A DNA stretch of 58,567 bases from Shewanella sairae (lineage in GTDB: Bacteria; Pseudomonadota; Gammaproteobacteria; Enterobacterales; Shewanellaceae). The notes beneath the pieces were generated by a model. That model saw nothing but the letters and a program-made list of their open reading frames with translations, did no database searches and was not told the origin of the DNA. The DNA lies in the NCBI RefSeq assembly GCF_023283535.1, contig NZ_JAKILT010000034.1:1-58567 (forward strand), written 5' to 3'. Both the position numbers and the translations under genes were made by a program. Of this stretch, positions 10,401 to 18,800 are shown one piece after another (positions within the stretch are counted from its first letter, which is position 1; every line of letters begins with the position of its first letter).

Positions 10401-10891
10401 AGCAAGGCAAAGAGCCTTCGCTTAACCAGATGCTACGCCATCAGTGTGAAATAGAGCTAAGAATCCCAGCACTTTTACCTGAAGATTATGTTGCTGATGT
10501 GAATATGCGCCTATCTTTATATAAGCGCATCGCAAACTGTGAAACAGCCAAGGCTTTGGATGAATTGAAAGTCGAGTTAATCGATCGCTTCGGTATGTTG
10601 CCTGACGCCACCAAAAACTTGATGGAAATGACACTTTATAAGCACTTAGCCACGCAGTTAGGCTTAAGAAAAATCGAAATGCACGCTAAAGGTGGTAGTA
10701 TAGAGTTTGGTGAAAATAATAAGGTTGATCCAACCTTTATCATCGGCTTACTGCAAACTCAGCCCCAAGTATATCGAATGGACGGGCCCAATAAGCTAAA
10801 ATTTGCTATGCCGTCTGAAACAGCAAAAGACAGGCTTGCACTACTAAAACTGTTAATTGAGCAGTTGTTTCAACATCGTCTTGGAGAATGA
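7418..10891 (+). CDS. mfd: Transcription-repair coupling factor Mfd
   Basis: An ATP-dependent translocase that removes RNA polymerase stalled at DNA lesions and recruits UvrA. It is 1157 aa, close to the usual length. Order seen: a UvrB-homology region (about 1-340), an RNA-polymerase-interacting domain (about 470-545, QPIVHLDHGVARYQGL), RecG-like helicase motifs with Walker A GDVGFGKTE (about 635-643) and DEEH (about 737), LTATPIPRT, the TRG motif region, and a C-terminal UvrA-masking domain. The stop overlaps the next gene (ATGA), which suggests cotranscription with csiV. Confidence 0.97.
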   Translation: MNAFSVLTPPAVKSAKLAQTLCTLGGADQALTIANISKQHQGITLVVTADTPTAIALDTELSYLLSEQSISIWLFPDRETLPYDSFSPHQDLVSQRLEALSRIPQAQQAVVIVPITTLMVRLPPQSFLTGNVLMLEKGDKYRLLDVREQLINTGYHVVEQVYEHGEFAVRGSIIDIFPMGSSQPYRIELFDDEVETIRHFDPETQRSSKEIDSIRLLPAKEFPTDDAAIEGFRQRYRRRFEVLVKEPGSIYQMVSKKTMPAGIENYLPLFFDETATLFDYLPDSTQLVSVGDIEAATQSHLKEVETRYEDRRVDPLRPLLAPQELYLLTEQIFANFKALPRFGLKDLSYTGTAIPAKVSKLPDITANHKLKQPLAELEQYATLGERMLFSAESEGRREALLELLGKINIKPKLFAHFDEFASSKTKVGLIVSPLAQGCVIEKKTGGKFSLICETELFGQRISQRRRRDKQRQISSDALVKNLAELKVGQPIVHLDHGVARYQGLETLDTGGLVAEYLVLEYSGGDKLYVPVSSLHLISRYSVGPDEEATLNKLGNESWAKAKKKAVEKIRDVAAELLDVYARRQARPGEACRIDQEEYAQFANSFPYEETVDQETAIEAVLEDMRNPTAMDRLVCGDVGFGKTEVAMRAAFVAVNDGKQVAILVPTTLLAQQHYENFKDRFADWPFKIEVMSRFKTAKEQTQVMKDLLDGKVDIVIGTHKLLQSEAKFENLGLLVIDEEHRFGVRQKEKIKALRANVDILTLTATPIPRTLNMAMSGMRDLSIIATPPAKRLAVKTFVREYDEATIREALLREILRGGQVYFLHNSVETIEKRAAEISELLPEARVVTAHGQMRERELERVMSDFYHQRFNVLVCTTIIETGIDVPSANTIVIERADNFGLAQLHQLRGRVGRSHHQAYAYLMTPHPKRMTKDARKRLEAIGALEDLGAGFMLATQDLEIRGAGELLGDEQSGHISKIGFTLYMEMLEDAVKSLKQGKEPSLNQMLRHQCEIELRIPALLPEDYVADVNMRLSLYKRIANCETAKALDELKVELIDRFGMLPDATKNLMEMTLYKHLATQLGLRKIEMHAKGGSIEFGENNKVDPTFIIGLLQTQPQVYRMDGPNKLKFAMPSETAKDRLALLKLLIEQLFQHRLGE

Positions 10892-11904
10892 TCGTGTTAA
10901 GACTATCTAAAAACAAGCTAAGCGCAGCTTTAGCTGTTAGCCTTTTATCTAGCCTATCTGCCAGTACCGTTGCTGCAGCTGAACGCTGGTTTGAGGTCGA
11001 AGTCTATATCTTTGAACGGGATACTCCAACGACCGAACAATGGCCAACAACCGCGGCGACCAAACAGAATCGTAAGGCTGTGGATTTTATTACACCTATG
11101 ATCAGCACTGATTTAACTGCCCTGAATATGGGGCTCAACGGTTGTACCTCAACTGATTGGGCAACCGATAGCGTGAACTGTAATGAACAACTAAGCAGCG
11201 CTAACCATAAAGCGATGGCCGATGTTCCAATGCAAATTTCTGCGTCGACGCCAGCGGTTGCTCATTTAGGCGATGGTGCAGTGCTACTTGCCCAGAGCCA
11301 AAGTCAATTTAAAGATATTATGGCAACCATTTCACGTGAAAAAGGTACTTCAAGCCTATTACACATGACATGGCAACAATCGATGTTACCGCGAAACCGT
11401 GCCGTACCCGTTAAATTATTCTCTGGTCATGACTATTCTGAAGAGTTTGAATTTAATGGCCAGCCTATTGAGGCAAGCTCAACGACATCAGAGTTTGGTA
11501 ACTTTGATTTTATGGGCAGTCAGTTTGCAACTGATAGCAACAAGCCTGTTTGGAAGTTTGACGGAACGATAAATATTTATCTGCAGCACTATCTGTTTAT
11601 CGAAACAGACTTTAGATTACGTGAAGCGGGCAGTAAAACCGTGTTACTCGCTAACAACGAGTTAAGAGCTAATCCTAATACATTGGCAAACACTGGGGAA
11701 AGTTCAGAATCACAAGCGGTCACAACACCGTACCTGTACTCTATTCCGATGACGCAAAATCGCCGGGTGCGCAGTGATGAAGTCCATTATTTTGATCATC
11801 CTAAAATGGGCATGATTATCCAGATCCGTAAAATGGAACAACCAACAGCTAAAGTCGTTGAGCCAACAAAGGACGTTGCTGAATTACCTGCAACAACACT
11901 TTAA
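10888..11904 (+). CDS. csiV: CsiV-family periplasmic protein
   Basis: A secreted protein of about 336 aa with an N-terminal signal peptide ending near STVAAA before ERW. The mature start RWFEVEVYIFERD is the hallmark of the CsiV family. In Vibrio cholerae CsiV binds peptidoglycan and supports growth with D-amino acids, and this role is carried over by inference. A GTG start at 10894 is the better choice than the ATG at 10888, because GGAGA sits 6-7 nt before the GTG and almost touches the ATG. It overlaps mfd at the 5' end, and its stop overlaps the convergent acylphosphatase stop by 4 nt. Confidence 0.8.
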   Translation: MIVLRLSKNKLSAALAVSLLSSLSASTVAAAERWFEVEVYIFERDTPTTEQWPTTAATKQNRKAVDFITPMISTDLTALNMGLNGCTSTDWATDSVNCNEQLSSANHKAMADVPMQISASTPAVAHLGDGAVLLAQSQSQFKDIMATISREKGTSSLLHMTWQQSMLPRNRAVPVKLFSGHDYSEEFEFNGQPIEASSTTSEFGNFDFMGSQFATDSNKPVWKFDGTINIYLQHYLFIETDFRLREAGSKTVLLANNELRANPNTLANTGESSESQAVTTPYLYSIPMTQNRRVRSDEVHYFDHPKMGMIIQIRKMEQPTAKVVEPTKDVAELPATTL

Positions 11905-12176
11905 AGCTGAATGATTGAAAAATCGAGGTAGATATCATCTGCCTCGTCTTCTGCTACAAAGACCTCATCAACCTGTGATGATGGCGAACCGATATGGCAC
12001 CAACTAATCAGCTTATCGACAGCGGGTTGCCCACCTTGCGCTAAAATCTGCACTGAGCCATCACTTAGATTACTGACATACCCCGTGACTCCCAGAGCCT
12101 TTGCTTGAGCGAGTGTATTTTGCCGGTAGGAAACGCCCTGCACCCTGCCTTTCACTTTTATCACCACACGTTTCAT
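11901..12176 (-). CDS. yccX: Acylphosphatase
   Basis: A small cytosolic enzyme of 91 aa that hydrolyses carboxyl-phosphate bonds such as acetyl phosphate and 1,3-bisphosphoglycerate. The N-terminal GRVQGVSYRQ carries the phosphate-binding loop and catalytic Arg. The VTGYVSNLSDGSV stretch carries the catalytic Asn. I start at the ATG at 12176 with AAGGAA 6 nt upstream; a GTG one codon earlier is also possible. Its 3' end overlaps csiV tail to tail. Confidence 0.93.
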   Translation of the reverse strand: MKRVVIKVKGRVQGVSYRQNTLAQAKALGVTGYVSNLSDGSVQILAQGGQPAVDKLISWCHIGSPSSQVDEVFVAEDEADDIYLDFSIIQL

Positions 12177-12259
12177 CACGTATTCCTTTTAAGAATCACT
12201 CAACTTAGACACTGCCTACAATAGTCATTACTGATCTCAAACAAATATCTGTTTGTATA

Positions 12260-12524
12260 ATACCAATTAGTATAAGAAGTTGCTCTACTCAGAGCGTATT
12301 TGGCAAACTAATTTAAGGCGAATAACTGAAAGAATGGTTACTCCCTTGTGAAGTTATTCAACGTAGAAGTAGGCAGCCAAAAATGCTCCAGAATGGCGAG
12401 TTTTAGCGGCTCTGATACTGCGTTAACAAGTTTGAACGTAGAATAACTATGCTCTTCACTCGTTGCCTTGTCTCAGTGCCGCTAAATTCTCGCTGAGCGA
12501 CCAAATCTTTATACTAATTGGTAT
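12260..12524. repeat. MITE-like element, copy 1 (265 bp)
   Basis: The element is bounded by inverted repeats ATACCAATTAGTATAA (12260-12275) and TTATACTAATTGGTAT (12509-12524). It shares long, nearly identical blocks with the copy at 18289-18603, such as GTAGGCAGCCAAAAA and GGCGAGTTTTAGCGGCTCTG. It has no plausible gene. This fits a non-autonomous miniature inverted-repeat element. No transposase with matching ends is in the window. It fills most of the 528-bp gap between the acylphosphatase gene and ycfP. Confidence 0.85.
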
Positions 12525-12643
12525 AAGGAATAACATAGCCTAAAGCACACAGTTCAGCAAAGTAAGCTAAACCATTAACCTGCCGACTGCTGCTATCTAG
12601 CGATTGTTGTGTTTGATACTTTAAAAGTCTTCAGTCTGCATAT

Positions 12644-12680
12644 AAAAAGCCGCCACAAGCATCAATTGCTTGTGGCGGCT
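12644..12680 (-). terminator. Terminator of nagZ-ycfP unit
   Basis: AGCCGCCACAAGC (12648-12660) pairs with GCTTGTGGCGGCT (12668-12680) around a 7-nt loop. On the minus strand it is followed by T5. It has a 13-bp GC-rich stem and lies just past the ycfP stop. Confidence 0.9.
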
Positions 12681-12704
12681 CTATTTATATTTACGACAAA
12701 ACAG

Positions 12705-13244
12705 TTAGCTTGCTTTAAATGCCTTAATAAGCTGTAACTGACCAGCTAAGGAAACAAACTTGTGCTGCTGTGCTTCATCCCACTCTATCGAGTAATACTC
12801 TTTAAGTGTAGATTCAACTTTCGCATTATCATTCACATCATCTTGACGAGCCAAAATACACAATGCTTTACCAGCATTTAGTGCCCGAAAATCTTTAACG
12901 CATTTATTAGCGATATCAGCATATTCTTCAGGACGATCAATATGTTCAGCCATATTGTCTTCAGGCTTTAAATTAGGATTAATCAGAACCGACTTAATAC
13001 CGTTTAAGAAACCAATCCGTTCAGCCCAAAAACCACCTAGCCCGACACCTAAAATCAACGGCGCTTTATCATCTGAAGAAGCAATTTGCTTACTGACTTC
13101 ATTCAACAAATGCTGCATATCATTTTTAGGGTGTTGCGTACTGTAGCTGATTAAACGCACATCATCGTCGATAAACTGTAGCTGACGCATTTTATCGTGA
13201 TTACCCGGACTAGTTGCGTCAAACCCATGAAGATAAAGGATCAT
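12705..13244 (-). CDS. ycfP: YcfP/UPF0227 alpha/beta-hydrolase-like protein
   Basis: A 179-aa cytosolic protein that matches E. coli YcfP along its whole length: [16 protein letters not shown] at the start, [15 protein letters not shown], and [10 protein letters not shown] in the middle. The fold is an alpha/beta hydrolase, but the expected nucleophile elbow GxSxG reads GVGLGG, so the serine is absent, as in relatives. A catalytic role is doubtful. The start has GGGGGA upstream. It lies 73 bp downstream of nagZ, the same association seen in enterobacteria, which suggests a cell-wall-recycling operon. Confidence 0.92.
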   Translation of the reverse strand: MILYLHGFDATSPGNHDKMRQLQFIDDDVRLISYSTQHPKNDMQHLLNEVSKQIASSDDKAPLILGVGLGGFWAERIGFLNGIKSVLINPNLKPEDNMAEHIDRPEEYADIANKCVKDFRALNAGKALCILARQDDVNDNAKVESTLKEYYSIEWDEAQQHKFVSLAGQLQLIKAFKAS

Positions 13245-13317
13245 TTTGTCCCCCAGACAATAAATACAACGGTAATTATGACTTAACCTATCAAGCTGCG
13301 CCTGTTTTTATGTTGCG

Positions 13318-14325
13318 CTAAGTCAAACTTTTCGCGATTGCTTTAGCACGTTCCCAGCGAGTGTTGTCTTCCAGCGCCTTAGCGACTTTTTTAGCGTCTG
13401 GCTTTAATAAGTTAGCGCTTAAGCCTTTGTCATCTGTTGGCCAGTTAACCGTATTTAACACCTCGGTAGCGCCAGCGCTGTCGTTACACACTAATATCAT
13501 ATTACAACCTGCATCCAGTGCTGCTTGTGCTCGAGCTGCATACCCACCAGCCACTGCAGCGCCTTTCATTCCTAAATCATCGGAGAATATCACGCCATTG
13601 AATGAGAGTTGCTTACGTAGTACCTCTTGTAACCAAAATGGGGAAAAGCCCGCAGGCTGACTGTCTACTTTTGGATAAATAACATGTGCAGGCATAATGC
13701 CTTGCAAGCGCTCTTTTCCAATCAAATTCACAAATGGCTGCATATCTTCAGCGAAAATCTGTTGTTTACTGCGTTCATCAACAGGTTTTGCAATATGTGA
13801 ATCCGCCTCGACACTGCCATGCCCAGGGAAATGCTTACCTACAGCGCACATTCCTGCTTGCTCCATACCATCAATAAATGCACTCGCAAGCTCAATCACT
13901 TCGCTTTTTTCTGGGCTAAAACTGCGCGTGCCAATCACTTGGCTGATGCCGTTTAAATCAAGCACAGGTGCAAAACTTAAATCAATATCGACAGCTAATA
14001 ATTCAATCGCCATTAAGTAACCGAGCTCTGTCGCCCACGCTTTTGCTTGGGTCATGTCACCTTTCGCTGCCGGTAAAATATCGCCCATTGCTGGTAGAAC
14101 GGTAAACCCGTCTCGAAAGCGCTGCACTCTGCCGCCTTCATGATCAACAGCAATAATAATATCGGGGCGAATCGCCCGTATCGATTTTATCAGCTCAACT
14201 AATTGTGCACGGTCAACATAATTGCGACTAAATAATATTAATCCGCCTATCATAGGGTGAGTTAACTGCGACGATTCAGCAACATCTAACGTCGTGGACT
14301 CAATATCTAACATCAAATAACTCAT
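13318..14325 (-). CDS. nagZ: Beta-N-acetylhexosaminidase NagZ
   Basis: A cytosolic glycoside hydrolase family 3 enzyme that removes N-acetylglucosamine from anhydro-muropeptides during peptidoglycan recycling. It is 335 aa from the ATG at 14325 (MSYLMLDIE), preceded by GAGGG; an upstream ATG at 14349 lacks a ribosome site. Visible family motifs are AVDHEGGRVQRF (substrate binding), VGKHFPGHGSVEADSH (the flexible loop with the catalytic His-Asp pair) and FSDDLGMKG (the nucleophile Asp). It is first in a unit with ycfP. Confidence 0.95.
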   Translation of the reverse strand: MSYLMLDIESTTLDVAESSQLTHPMIGGLILFSRNYVDRAQLVELIKSIRAIRPDIIIAVDHEGGRVQRFRDGFTVLPAMGDILPAAKGDMTQAKAWATELGYLMAIELLAVDIDLSFAPVLDLNGISQVIGTRSFSPEKSEVIELASAFIDGMEQAGMCAVGKHFPGHGSVEADSHIAKPVDERSKQQIFAEDMQPFVNLIGKERLQGIMPAHVIYPKVDSQPAGFSPFWLQEVLRKQLSFNGVIFSDDLGMKGAAVAGGYAARAQAALDAGCNMILVCNDSAGATEVLNTVNWPTDDKGLSANLLKPDAKKVAKALEDNTRWERAKAIAKSLT

Positions 14326-14719
14326 ACTACCCTCTAAATTTTTTATCAATCTGTAGATTTTATCTACATTAGCCCTAGCAAGGATAAGCCTCAGCTATAA
14401 GCAAAAACACGCTATAAACCCATGTTAAACGTCAACTAATATAAAATAAACCAAACCCAAACACATAATATCACCGCTTAGCTTACAATTAGTTTATCTA
14501 ATGCTCTAAAATTGGATACAAAAAAACTAATGCTAGAGAAGACCTTAAAGTATGGGATACTTTTTTGCACCAACAACTCAAGCAACTAAGATTAATAGCA
14601 AGCATTGTTTTAACACGCTGGATAGACGAAATATACCAAGAAAAGCGTCATTCCTCCATCCAGTCATTTCTTAGTGAAGTTGGTTATAACTATAACGACT
14701 AGAGCAATTAAGGTTTAGC
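14326..14719. other. Gap between nagZ and sdaA; possible transposase relic
   Basis: This AT-rich 394-bp divergent promoter region holds no full gene. From about 14505 to 14702 one + frame stays open for about 65 codons without an ATG and includes RWIDEIYQEKRHSSI, which recalls the C-terminal YNxxRxHSSL of IS3-type transposases. It could be a decayed insertion-sequence remnant, or chance in AT-rich DNA. The promoters of nagZ and sdaA must lie here but I cannot fix them. Confidence 0.3.
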
Positions 14720-16096
14720 ATGATTAGTGTATTCGACATGTTCAAAATCGGCATCGGGCCGTCAAGTTCGCACACTGTTGGCCCAATGAAAGCCGGCAAT
14801 ATCTTCATCAATCAATTACAAACGCTAGATCATCTAGATAGCATTGATGAATTACGTTCTGAGTTATTTGGCTCTTTAGGCCAAACGGGCAAAGGTCACG
14901 GTACAGGTAAAGCGGTTATTCTAGGCCTGATGGGCGAAGCGCCTGATACGGTTGATACTGACTCAATTGATGATATTTTACAGCAAGTGAGTGACTCTGA
15001 GCGACTCAAGCTTGCAGATGGTCGTGAGGTACTCTTTAGCCGCGCAAACGGTATTACTTACCATAGACGCAAAAGCTTGCCTGCTCACGCCAATGCCATG
15101 ACGCTATATGCTTACAAGGAAGGTAAATGCATATACGAGCGCACCTATTACTCTGTAGGGGGGGGGTTCATTCTTGATGAAGATGAAATTCAAGCACAGG
15201 ACGCCTCACCTGCCGCACCAATTAAATCAGCCCCTTATGATTTTAATTCAGCCCAACAATTACTCGAACTTTGCACCACTAACGGTTTTAGTATTTCATC
15301 ATTAATGATGGCTAATGAGCTGAGTATCGCTAATGCAGATGAGATCAACGAGCAACTATGGCTGATTTGGCAAACCATGAAAAACTGTGTCGAACGTGGC
15401 TACCTAAAAGAAGGCATGTTACCTGGTGGATTAAAGCTTAGACGCAGAGCCCCATCACTGCATCGCCGCCTAAAAGCCGAAGGTAAAAACTGTGTTGACC
15501 CATTAACCGCTATGGATTGGGTTGATCTGTTCGCGCTATCGGTCAATGAGCAGAACGCTGCAGGCGATCGCGTTGTCACCGCACCAACTAACGGTGCTGC
15601 TGGCATTATTCCTGCCGTATTATGTTACTACGATATGTTTGTGCAAGAAGTGGATCAAGATATTTGTAGCCGTTACCTGCTAACTGCTGCGGCTATCGGT
15701 ATTCTCTATAAAAAGAACGCGTCTATTTCAGGTGCTGAAGTGGGCTGCCAAGGTGAAGTGGGTGTAGCTTGTTCTATGGCTGCAGCGGCATTGACCGAAA
15801 TTATGGGCGGTACTGTCGAGCATGTAGAAAACGCAGCAGAGATTGGTATGGAGCATAACCTTGGACTCACCTGTGACCCTGTAGGCGGCCTTGTACAAGT
15901 ACCTTGCATCGAACGTAATGCTATGGGAGCCGTAAAAGCAATTAACGCCTCACGCATGGCTATGCGCGGCGATGGTAACCACAAGGTTTCACTCGATAAA
16001 GTGATTAAGACCATGATGGATACTGGTAAAGATATGCGCAGTAAATACAAAGAAACCGCTAAAGGCGGCTTAGCTGTAAATATTGTCGAGTGTTAA
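14720..16096 (+). CDS. sdaA: L-serine ammonia-lyase (serine deaminase)
   Basis: An iron-sulfur enzyme that converts L-serine to pyruvate and ammonia. It is 458 aa with fused beta and alpha domains, the standard single-chain form. The N-terminus SVFDMFKIGIGPSSSHTVGP is diagnostic, and cysteines for the [4Fe-4S] cluster lie in VGCQGEVGVACS and CDPVGGLVQVPC. AAGG precedes the ATG by 7 nt. The conserved YYSVGGGFI is written with three GGG codons, giving a run of nine G at 15168-15176. That run is a possible slippage site inside an essential region of the enzyme. It ends at a shared terminator with cysB. Confidence 0.96.
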   Translation: MISVFDMFKIGIGPSSSHTVGPMKAGNIFINQLQTLDHLDSIDELRSELFGSLGQTGKGHGTGKAVILGLMGEAPDTVDTDSIDDILQQVSDSERLKLADGREVLFSRANGITYHRRKSLPAHANAMTLYAYKEGKCIYERTYYSVGGGFILDEDEIQAQDASPAAPIKSAPYDFNSAQQLLELCTTNGFSISSLMMANELSIANADEINEQLWLIWQTMKNCVERGYLKEGMLPGGLKLRRRAPSLHRRLKAEGKNCVDPLTAMDWVDLFALSVNEQNAAGDRVVTAPTNGAAGIIPAVLCYYDMFVQEVDQDICSRYLLTAAAIGILYKKNASISGAEVGCQGEVGVACSMAAAALTEIMGGTVEHVENAAEIGMEHNLGLTCDPVGGLVQVPCIERNAMGAVKAINASRMAMRGDGNHKVSLDKVIKTMMDTGKDMRSKYKETAKGGLAVNIVEC

Positions 16097-16145
16097 ATCA
16101 CTGAATCATCTAGCATTGAGTAACTAAAGTGGCTTAGTACACCAT

Positions 16146-16174
16146 AAAAAAACCTCGCGATTGCGAGGTTTTTT
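16146..16174. terminator. Bidirectional terminator between sdaA and cysB
   Basis: AACCTCGC pairs with GCGAGGTT (16151-16170) around a 4-nt loop, with A-run on the left and T6 on the right. It serves both convergent genes. Confidence 0.9.
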
Positions 16175-16192
16175 ATTGGTTTAAAGAGAAGG

Positions 16193-17170
<978 letters not shown>

Positions 17171-17393
17171 TTATCCTTCCTTGTGGCAGGCTTATTACCT
17201 GTCTAATAAATAAGTAATGACGCTTTTAAATATAATTATTAGTTATAGTACAACAGAATAATTATATCAAATGGAATATAGCACAATAGTCTATCTCTAC
17301 GAAACAGTAATCGATAATCCTTGATGAAGATTACTACCTTATACTGTTGATTTATAGTAGCATTGACCGAATTGTAAAATTATTGGTTCTGCT

Positions 17394-18170
17394 ATGATAT
17401 TTATTTCAGTCTTGGTTTTGATTGGCGTATTACTACTTTTAGTAATAGGCATCAGCATCATCCAACAACAAAAAGCCCGAGTTGAAGCTGAAAGGCGAAC
17501 TGAACTAGCTCGTCATAGAGCCATTATTGATGAAACGGAAGAAGTGCTATCAAACAGTGGGCTAATTCCCTGCTCTTCAAATATTGTATTAATCCTTTAC
17601 AAAAGGGTTGAAGATGCGCTGGAGAGTGCGCTTCCGCTCGCACGTAATCAAAGTAATGATTATGAACGCCGTTTAACTGATTTACGCGGTCAAATGCAAG
17701 TCTTAAAAGCCAATCAAAAACCTGCTCCTGCCATTGAGCAATTTCGATTACCCGATAGCGATAGACAGATTTTAACTTTGGTTAAAACACTTAAAAAAAT
17801 GAAAGCTATTCTTCGAGCTGAACATAAAAAAGGCAAAGTGGACCCGAGTATTTTCAGTGAAGAAGAGATCCGAATCGATAGCCTGCAACTGCGTATTAAC
17901 GTTGACTCAATGCTAGGAAGAGGTCGAGCAGCCTGCTTTATGAAACAATATGGTTCAGCCAAACAGATGGTAACGAAAGCCCTAGCAACGCTACATACCA
18001 TAAAAGCGCAGACCCCCAACGACCCATTTATTGCGCGTAAAGTCGAAGAAGCTAAAGCTATGCTCCTTGAAATCACAGGTGCACAAGAAAAAGCTCAGCC
18101 TGCGCGAATAAAACCAAAAGAAGATGACGATGATATTGATGTGCTGTTTCAGCCGAAGAGAAAGTGGTAA
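17394..18170 (+). CDS. Membrane-anchored coiled-coil protein of unknown function
   Basis: A 258-aa protein with one N-terminal membrane helix (about 2-24), a charged basic/coiled-coil stretch (about 25-50), a mid region of helices reminiscent of TPR-like repeats (about 125-230; LRINVDSMLGRGRAACFMKQYGSAKQMVTKAL) and an acidic then basic tail (EDDDDIDVLFQPKRKW). It is probably cytosolic and tethered to the inner membrane. I do not recognise a named family. Its place between cysB and topA is, from memory, kept in Shewanella, which argues for a real conserved gene. Confidence 0.75.
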   Translation: MIFISVLVLIGVLLLLVIGISIIQQQKARVEAERRTELARHRAIIDETEEVLSNSGLIPCSSNIVLILYKRVEDALESALPLARNQSNDYERRLTDLRGQMQVLKANQKPAPAIEQFRLPDSDRQILTLVKTLKKMKAILRAEHKKGKVDPSIFSEEEIRIDSLQLRINVDSMLGRGRAACFMKQYGSAKQMVTKALATLHTIKAQTPNDPFIARKVEEAKAMLLEITGAQEKAQPARIKPKEDDDDIDVLFQPKRKW

Positions 18171-18212
18171 CAAAACACACTGATTAACTGTTTGAGCTTA
18201 TCTTCAAAGCAA

Positions 18213-18242
18213 GATAACCACCTTCAAAAGAAGGTGGTTATC
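18213..18242 (+). terminator. Strong hairpin after 17394-18170 gene
   Basis: GATAACCACCTT pairs perfectly with AAGGTGGTTATC around a CAAAAG loop, giving a 12-bp stem. There is no T-run after it, so it may be a rho-dependent end, an mRNA-stabilising hairpin or an inefficient terminator. Confidence 0.5.
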
Positions 18243-18288
18243 TCAGAAAATATTAACCAGCCTTATTAGCAAGCAGCGCCTTCACATA

Positions 18289-18603
18289 ATACCAATCAGT
18301 ATAAGAATTTGATCTACTCAGAGCGGTTTTTGGCAAACTAATTCAAGGCGAATAGCTGCAATAATGGTTATTCCCTTATAAAGCTAATCAACGCAGAAGT
18401 AGGCAGCCAAAAACGCTCCAGAATGGCGAGTTTTAGCGGCTCTGATACTGTGTTAACGAGCTAAAACGTAGAATAACTATGCTCTTCACTCGTTGCAAAC
18501 CACATAGATGTGGTGAATGTCATTAAAGCAGGAGCACTTAATGACCTTGTCTCAGTGCTGCTAAATTCTCGCTGAGTGACTAAATGTTTATACTGATTGG
18601 TAT
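18289..18603. repeat. MITE-like element, copy 2 (315 bp)
   Basis: This is the same element as 12260-12524, bounded by ATACCAATCAGTATAA and ATACTGATTGGTAT. It differs by scattered substitutions and by an extra 49-bp block at 18497-18545. That block contains two perfect inverted repeats: ACCACA/TGTGGT (18499-18514) and GTCATTAA/TTAATGAC (18519-18545). It fills much of the 630-bp gap before the convergent topA gene. I see nothing else in 18604-18756. Confidence 0.85.
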
Positions 18604-18756
18604 AAATGGCTAAGCATTTGCGATATCTATAACTCCCCCTTCTACCTGCAATAAAACGACCCGCCGATACATTCAAGATTTAACTACTAAATAAGCTTCC
18701 ACACGCACACAAAAATCCTGAGCAAACCCATTTCTTCCATCTCAAAGGGAATGAAT

Positions 18757-18784
18757 ACAAAAAAGCCCCGATTAACGGGGCTTC
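18757..18784 (-). terminator. Terminator of topA
   Basis: AAGCCCCG pairs with CGGGGCTT around ATTAA (18763-18783). On the minus strand it is followed by T4-5. It lies just past the topA stop. Confidence 0.85.
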
Positions 18785-18800
18785 TTAATATCCATCAAGA

